A stretch of 64,000 bases of DNA. Origin: Silanimonas sp. (lineage in GTDB: Bacteria > Pseudomonadota > Gammaproteobacteria > Xanthomonadales > Xanthomonadaceae). The notes under the pieces are model-generated. The model did no database searches. It saw nothing but the letters and a program-made list of their open reading frames with translations, and had not been told where the DNA came from. The stretch spans positions 1-64,000 of the forward strand of contig BPKK01000005.1 of the NCBI GenBank assembly GCA_026005095.1. Direction: 5' to 3'. Position numbers and translations under genes: made by a program. Positions 59,438 to 64,000 of the stretch are shown here, piece after piece (within the stretch, counting starts at the first letter, position 1; every line of letters begins with the position of its first letter).

Positions 59438-62056
59438 TCAGCCCAGCAGCCGCGCCAGCAGTTCCGCCACGTCGCGCGAGCGCCCGCCCTGCCGTAGCGG
59501 CGCCAGCGCCGCCCGCGCCCGCTCGGCGAAGGCCGGGGCCCAGCGCGGCAGGCCCTCGAAGGCGCCGAGCAGCCGCGCCGCCACCGGCGGATTGATCGCA
59601 TCGAGCACGGCCACCTGCTCGGACACCAGGCGGTAGCCGGCGCCGTCGGCGCGGTGGAAGGCCGCTGGGTTCGAGCGCGCGAAGCCGCCCAGCAGGGCGC
59701 GCACCCGGTTGGGATTCGCCGGCAGCCAGAGCGGGGTGGCCATCAGGGCCTGCACGGCCTCCAGGGTCTCAGGGCGCGGCCGGGTGGCCACGAGGCCGAT
59801 CCACTTGTCGGTGACCAGCGGGTCATCGGCGAACTCGGCGGCGAACCGGGCCCGCGCCGCCTCGGCGCCTTCCGCCCCGGCATGCAGGAGCGCGCGCAGG
59901 GCGGCGAAACGCTCGTCCATGCTGCGCGCCCCCGCGAACAGGGCGCGGGCCGCTGCCCCGCCATCACGGCGGGTGATCAGCGGCAGCAGGGCATGGCGCA
60001 GGCGCCGTGCCGCCATCGCGGCATCGGTAAGGCCGCCACCCGCCGTGGCCTCGAGCGCCGCGAACCGCGCCGCCAGCACCTCGGCATGGGTCTCCGCCAG
60101 CCGCTCCAGCAGGGCCTCGCGCGCCGCCACCAGGGCCAGCGGATCGACCACGGGCACGGCATCGGCGAGGGTGTCGATGTCGGGCAGCACGACGCATTCG
60201 GCAACGAAGGCCGGATGCGCCGCGGTATCCCCGAGCAGAGCACCCAAGGCAGCGAGAAGCGCGGCCTCGGCATCCGCCGGCGCTGAGGAAGGCCTGGCAC
60301 CAGCCTGGTGCAGCAGCACCTCGATCGCCAGGGCCTGCAGCGCATCCCAGCGGGCGAAGCCGTCGCGCGCCTCGCGGACGAGGCGCCCGCGCTCGAGGGC
60401 GGTATAGGCCAGCTCCAGCCGTACCGGGGCGGAAAAGCCGAGGTTCAGCACCGGCAGCGGCTCGGCCGTGAGCCCCTCCCAGCGCAGCACATGGCGCGCG
60501 CAGCGCAGCAGCAGGCCACCACCGGGCATGGCCTCGGCATCATGCACGGCGGGGGGTGGCAGGGCATTCCCGGAGGCATCGAGCAGGGCGAAGCGCAAGG
60601 GGATGGGCAAGGGCCCGGCCTCCGGCACGTTCGCCGGCGGCCGCTGCTCGATCCGCAGTTCGAAGCGGCCGTTGTCCGCATCGAAATGCCGCTCCACGGC
60701 GAGCACCGGCGTGCCGGCCTGGGCGTACCAGGCCAGCATGTCCATGCAGTCCACGCCGGAAGCCGCACTGTGGGCGGCATAGAAATCCTCCAGCGTCGCT
60801 GCACGTCCATCGTGTTCGGAAAAGTAGCGGTCCATGCCGGCCCGGAAGGCCGCCTCGCCGAGCCGGGTGTGCAGCATGCGGATGATCTCCGCGCCCTTCT
60901 CGTACACGGTGAGGGTGTAGAAGTTATTGATCTCGCGGTATTCGGCCGGCCGTACTGGGTGCGCGAGCGCGCCTGCGTCCTCGGCGAACTGCCGGCCGCG
61001 CAGCAGGCGCACGTCCTCGATGCGCTTGAGGTCGCGGGAGTGCAGGTCGGCGGTGAATTCCTGGTCGCGAAACACCGTGAGCCCTTCCTTCAGCGAGAGC
61101 TGGAACCAATCGCGCAGGGTGACGCGGTTGCCGGACCAGTTGTGGAAGTACTCGTGCCCCACCACCGATTCGATGGCGAGGAAATCGGCATCGGTGGCGC
61201 TGCGTTCGTCGGCAAGGACGTAGCGGGCATTGAAGATGTTGAGGCCCTTGTTCTCCATCGCCCCCATGGTGAAGTCCTGTGCCGCCACCACGTTGAACAC
61301 GCCAAGGTCGTAGCAGCGGCCGAAGCGCTGCTCGTCCCAGCGCAGCGCTCGTTCCACCGCGCCGAGAGCATAGCGGCAGGGCTCCGGGTCCTCCCCCTCG
61401 ACCCAGACATTGAGCTCGATCTCCCGGCCATCGGCGCCGGTGAGCCGCTTCGAGACCCGCGCCATCGGTCCTGCGGCCAAGGCGAACAGATAGCAGGGCG
61501 TAGGGTGCGGGTTCTCCCACACCACTTCGTGGCGCCCGTCCTCGAGCACGCGCTCACCGATGCGGTTGCCACCAGCCAGCAGCACCGGATAGCGCCCGCG
61601 ATCGGCGCGCAGGGTGGTGCGCCAGCGCGCCAGCACATCCGGGCGATCGATGAAGAAGCTGATACGGCGGAATCCCTCGGCCTCGCATTGGGTGAGCAGC
61701 AGGCGACCACTGGCGTACAGGCCCTCGAGCCGGGTATTGGCCGCGGGCCGCAGGCCCACCCGGCTGCGCAGGCGGCAGCGGGCAAGCCCCTGCGCGGGGA
61801 AGACCTCGAGACCCTCGTGCGTGAGGCGGAACTCGTCCGCCGCGAGGCGACGGCCATCCAGCTCCAGCCAGCGCAACTCGAGCTCTTCGCCGTCGAGGCG
61901 CAGGGGCGCACCCGGCGCATCGCAGCGCAGCGCCAGCACCGCCTCGACCTCGCTTTCCTCACGGTCGAGCTCGAATACGAGATCCACGGCCTCCACCGTC
62001 CAGGCCGGTGGGCGGTAGTCGGCAAGGCGGACCGGGGCGGCATCGGGATCGCGCAT
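59438..62056 (-). CDS. pepN: Aminopeptidase N (M1 family)
   Basis: 872 residues from the ATG at 62056 (MRDPDAAPVRLADYRPPAW). The exopeptidase motif GAMENKGLNIFN is near residue 264. The zinc site is VVGHEYFHNWSGNRVT near 300, with the third ligand in LKEGLTVFRDQEF. N-terminal beta, catalytic, and C-terminal helical domains are all present at the E. coli PepN length. It removes N-terminal residues from cytoplasmic peptides. Divergent from the dehydratase gene, with 64 bases between. Confidence 0.97.
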   Translation of the reverse strand: MRDPDAAPVRLADYRPPAWTVEAVDLVFELDREESEVEAVLALRCDAPGAPLRLDGEELELRWLELDGRRLAADEFRLTHEGLEVFPAQGLARCRLRSRVGLRPAANTRLEGLYASGRLLLTQCEAEGFRRISFFIDRPDVLARWRTTLRADRGRYPVLLAGGNRIGERVLEDGRHEVVWENPHPTPCYLFALAAGPMARVSKRLTGADGREIELNVWVEGEDPEPCRYALGAVERALRWDEQRFGRCYDLGVFNVVAAQDFTMGAMENKGLNIFNARYVLADERSATDADFLAIESVVGHEYFHNWSGNRVTLRDWFQLSLKEGLTVFRDQEFTADLHSRDLKRIEDVRLLRGRQFAEDAGALAHPVRPAEYREINNFYTLTVYEKGAEIIRMLHTRLGEAAFRAGMDRYFSEHDGRAATLEDFYAAHSAASGVDCMDMLAWYAQAGTPVLAVERHFDADNGRFELRIEQRPPANVPEAGPLPIPLRFALLDASGNALPPPAVHDAEAMPGGGLLLRCARHVLRWEGLTAEPLPVLNLGFSAPVRLELAYTALERGRLVREARDGFARWDALQALAIEVLLHQAGARPSSAPADAEAALLAALGALLGDTAAHPAFVAECVVLPDIDTLADAVPVVDPLALVAAREALLERLAETHAEVLAARFAALEATAGGGLTDAAMAARRLRHALLPLITRRDGGAAARALFAGARSMDERFAALRALLHAGAEGAEAARARFAAEFADDPLVTDKWIGLVATRPRPETLEAVQALMATPLWLPANPNRVRALLGGFARSNPAAFHRADGAGYRLVSEQVAVLDAINPPVAARLLGAFEGLPRWAPAFAERARAALAPLRQGGRSRDVAELLARLLG

Positions 62057-62120
62057 GGTTCGCGGTGTGTGCGAAGGATTCCGCAAGGATAGCGCCCGGC
62101 CATGCCGCATACTGCGCGCC

Positions 62121-63143
62121 ATGCATGATCCCGCCTGCCACGTCCCGCACTTTTCCGACCTCCTCGATGCCGCCGCCCGCCTGCGCGGCCTCGCCCATGT
62201 GACCCCGGTGCTGCGCTCGCGCTCGCTCGATGCACTGGCCGGCTGCGAGCTCTACTTCAAGGCCGAGAACCTGCAGCGCGCCGGGGCCTTCAAGTTCCGT
62301 GGCGCGGCCAATGCGGTGTTCTCGCTCACGCCGGAGCAGGCGGCGCGCGGCGTGGTGACCCAGAGCTCCGGCAACCATGGCGCCGCCGTGGCCCTCGCCT
62401 GCCGCCTGCGCGGCATTCCCTGCACCGTGGTGGTGCCGCACAGCGCCCCGCGCATCAAGCGCGAGGCCATCGCCCGCAACGGCGCGCGCATCGTCGACTG
62501 CGAGGTCGGGCAATCGGCGCGCGACGAGGCCACCCGGGCCGTGCTCGACGACACCGGCGGCGAGCTCATCCACCCCTTCAACGATGCGCGGGTGATCGCC
62601 GGCCAGGGCACTGCCACCCTCGAGCTGCTCGGCCAGGTCGAGCGGCGCGCCCGCGCCCGGGCAGGCGATGGCGACGAGCCCCGCCCCGTGCTCGACCTGG
62701 TGCTGGCCCCGCTCTCGGGCGGCGGGCTGATGAGCGGCACGGCGCTCGCCGCCCACGGCATCGACCCGCGCATCCGCGCGCTCGCCGCCGAGCCGGAAGG
62801 TGCCTGCGACGGCCATGACTCGCTGAAATCCGGCAGCCGCATCACCGGCCGCAGCGCGAACACGATCAGCGACGGGCTGCGCGCCGAGCTCGGCCCGCTC
62901 ACCTTCGCCATCCTGCGCGAACACTGCGAGGACGTGCTGCTCGCCAGCGACGCCGAAACCGTGGCAGCGATGCGCCTCCTCTGGGAGCGCCTGAAGCTGG
63001 TGGTCGAACCGAGCGGCGCAGTGCCGCTCGCCGCTCTGCTCCGCCACCGCGAACGCTTCGCCGGCCTGCGAGTCGGCATCCTGCTCTCCGGCGGCAACGT
63101 CGATCTCGACGCGCTGCCCGGCCTGCTGGCCCTCGCCCCCTGA
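62121..63143 (+). CDS. Serine/threonine dehydratase, PLP-dependent (threonine ammonia-lyase / serine racemase type)
   Basis: 340 residues from the ATG at 62121; the track start lies inside the pepN region. Fold-type II PLP enzyme: the Schiff-base Lys is in RAGAFKFRGAANAV near residue 56, with the substrate loop SSGNHGAAVA, the phosphate-binding SGGGLMSG and the C-terminal LLSGGNVDL. There is no ACT regulatory domain, so it belongs to the short catabolic or racemase-like class rather than to feedback-inhibited IlvA. It deaminates Thr/Ser or racemises Ser; the choice is not readable here. Confidence 0.9.
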   Translation: MHDPACHVPHFSDLLDAAARLRGLAHVTPVLRSRSLDALAGCELYFKAENLQRAGAFKFRGAANAVFSLTPEQAARGVVTQSSGNHGAAVALACRLRGIPCTVVVPHSAPRIKREAIARNGARIVDCEVGQSARDEATRAVLDDTGGELIHPFNDARVIAGQGTATLELLGQVERRARARAGDGDEPRPVLDLVLAPLSGGGLMSGTALAAHGIDPRIRALAAEPEGACDGHDSLKSGSRITGRSANTISDGLRAELGPLTFAILREHCEDVLLASDAETVAAMRLLWERLKLVVEPSGAVPLAALLRHRERFAGLRVGILLSGGNVDLDALPGLLALAP

Positions 63144-63166
63144 TCCCTCCCCCGCTACCCGCTTCC

Positions 63167-63565
63167 ATGTCCCTCGACCTGATCCAGCGCTACTACGCCG
63201 CCTTCAATGCCGGCGACCGCGAGGCCATGCTCGACTGCCTCGCCGACGACGTAGTCCACGACCTCAACCAGGGCCCACGCGAATACGGCAAACCGGCCTT
63301 CCGCGCCTTCCTGCAACGCATGGACCGCTGCTACCGCGAACGCCTCGAGGACCTGCGTTTCCTCGCCTCGGCCGACGGCTGCCATGCCGCCGCGGAATAC
63401 GTGGTGCATGGCGAGTACCTGGCCGATGACGAGGGCCTGCCCCCGGCCCGCGGCCAGCGCTACGTGCTGCCGGGCGGCGCCTTCTTCGAGGTGCGCGAGG
63501 GCCGCATCACTCGCGTCACCAACTACTACAACCTCGAGGACTGGATCGCGCAGGTTTCGCGCTGA
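63167..63565 (+). CDS. NTF2-like/SnoaL-like protein
   Basis: 132 residues from the ATG at 63167. A single cone-shaped NTF2 domain: LIQRYYAAFNAGDREAMLDCLADDVVHDLNQG at the start and EVREGRITRVTNYYNLEDW at the end, as in SnoaL-like polyketide-cyclase or ketosteroid-isomerase-type proteins. The substrate is unknown. It starts 23 bases after the dehydratase stop on the same strand, so they may be co-transcribed. Confidence 0.85.
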   Translation: MSLDLIQRYYAAFNAGDREAMLDCLADDVVHDLNQGPREYGKPAFRAFLQRMDRCYRERLEDLRFLASADGCHAAAEYVVHGEYLADDEGLPPARGQRYVLPGGAFFEVREGRITRVTNYYNLEDWIAQVSR

Positions 63566-63571
63566 CCGTCC

Positions 63572-64000
63572 TCACCCGGCGTTGCGCCGCCGCACCGTCA
63601 GCTTCTCGACCGGGAAGTGGGCGATGTCCGCCCCGCCCTCGCGGCGGGCGGTGCCCGGCGGCGGTGCCCAGGCCATGGCGCTGATCACCTCCCAGGTGCT
63701 GGGCAGCCGGCCCTCGTGGCGCAGGGGCTCGTAGGCCTCGGCCACCGCGCGGTGGCGGCCGCGGCCTCCCAGGCCTCGGGGTCGGTCGACACGGGCATCG
63801 GTGGCGCCGATCGCTTTCAGGTCACGCATCAGGGCCGTGGTGTCCGGGTAGGTGAGGGTGAAGCACTCGCGCTCGAGCACGGGGTCTTTGAAACCCTGCG
63901 CCACCAGCGCATCGCCCACCTGCTGGATCGCCGCGAAGGGCGAGAGCGGCGGGGTGATGCCGGCCCGGGCATAGGCCTCGCGCAGTTCGATGAGGGTTTC
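63572..64000 (-). CDS. bioC: Malonyl-ACP O-methyltransferase BioC, C-terminal part
   Basis: Open from the window edge to the stop at 63572; the track shows only part of it because the start lies outside. 142 residues are visible: ETLIELREAYARAG, QQVGDALVAQGFKDPVLERECFTLTYPDTTALMRDLKAIGATDA, RPRGLGGRGR and the xanthomonad-type end with LPSTWEVISAMAW. This is the BioC end after the SAM core. BioC methylates malonyl-ACP to start pimelate synthesis for biotin. AccB and AccC in this window are biotin-dependent, though unlinked. Confidence 0.85.
   Translation of the reverse strand, partial: ETLIELREAYARAGITPPLSPFAAIQQVGDALVAQGFKDPVLERECFTLTYPDTTALMRDLKAIGATDARVDRPRGLGGRGRHRAVAEAYEPLRHEGRLPSTWEVISAMAWAPPPGTARREGGADIAHFPVEKLTVRRRNAG

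Overview
The window is a 64-kb chromosomal segment of a very GC-rich gammaproteobacterium. Gene content and order point to the Xanthomonadaceae/Lysobacteraceae group: pcm-tolC-waaA, cutA-dsbD-tlpA-aroQ-accB-accC, prmA-DUF3426-fis, purH-purD, erpA-nudC-ampE, and bfr-bfd next to a hybrid kinase. I cannot resolve the genus. It is mostly core genome. There is no prophage, CRISPR array or rRNA operon.

Layout. 1-8.1 kb: end of a TetR regulator, an isoaspartyl methyltransferase-like gene and a TolC-like channel, then an LPS block (waaA, two lipid A late acyltransferases, an O-antigen ligase-like protein and a GT4 glycosyltransferase). 8.1-20.4 kb: small housekeeping genes (zinc-ribbon protein, pirin-like, YceI, RutE-like nitroreductase, ELM1-like), a frameshifted glnE, two secreted peptidases, a DUF2062 protein, a shortened solute-binding protein and a TrmY-like SPOUT methyltransferase. 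20.4-31 kb: groES-groEL with a CIRCE operator and a terminator, then cutA-dsbD-tlpA-aroQ-accB-accC-thioesterase. That operon is split by an IS256-family element, which landed in the last codons of tlpA, and by a two-gene lower-GC islet. 31-41.5 kb: a propeller-sensor diguanylate cyclase, prmA, a DUF3426 gene, fis, an MFS-acyltransferase fusion, a frameshifted GST, purD and purH. 41.5-51.7 kb: ampE, nudC, erpA, bactofilin and a DUF6776-like gene, a DUF4126 protein, a signalling pair (receiver plus degenerate EAL, and a hybrid kinase), bacterioferritin and its ferredoxin with a Fur-like operator. 51.7-64 kb: rppH, a CPA2 antiporter, prpF and acnD, tRNA-Met, an IS3 remnant, a diguanylate cyclase, pepN, a threonine dehydratase, an NTF2-like protein and the end of bioC.

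Functional themes are envelope/LPS assembly, periplasmic thiol chemistry, fatty-acid precursor supply (accBC), purine synthesis, c-di-GMP signalling (two GGDEF proteins and one EAL protein lacking catalytic residues), iron storage and release, and the AcnD/PrpF branch of the 2-methylcitrate cycle.

Caveat: three genes (glnE, a GST, prpF) carry apparent single-base shifts, mostly one extra base in or beside short G/C runs. Sequencing or assembly error is as likely as real decay. The best candidates for something undescribed are the two-gene islet at 27.4-27.9 kb and the degenerate-EAL/hybrid-kinase pair.
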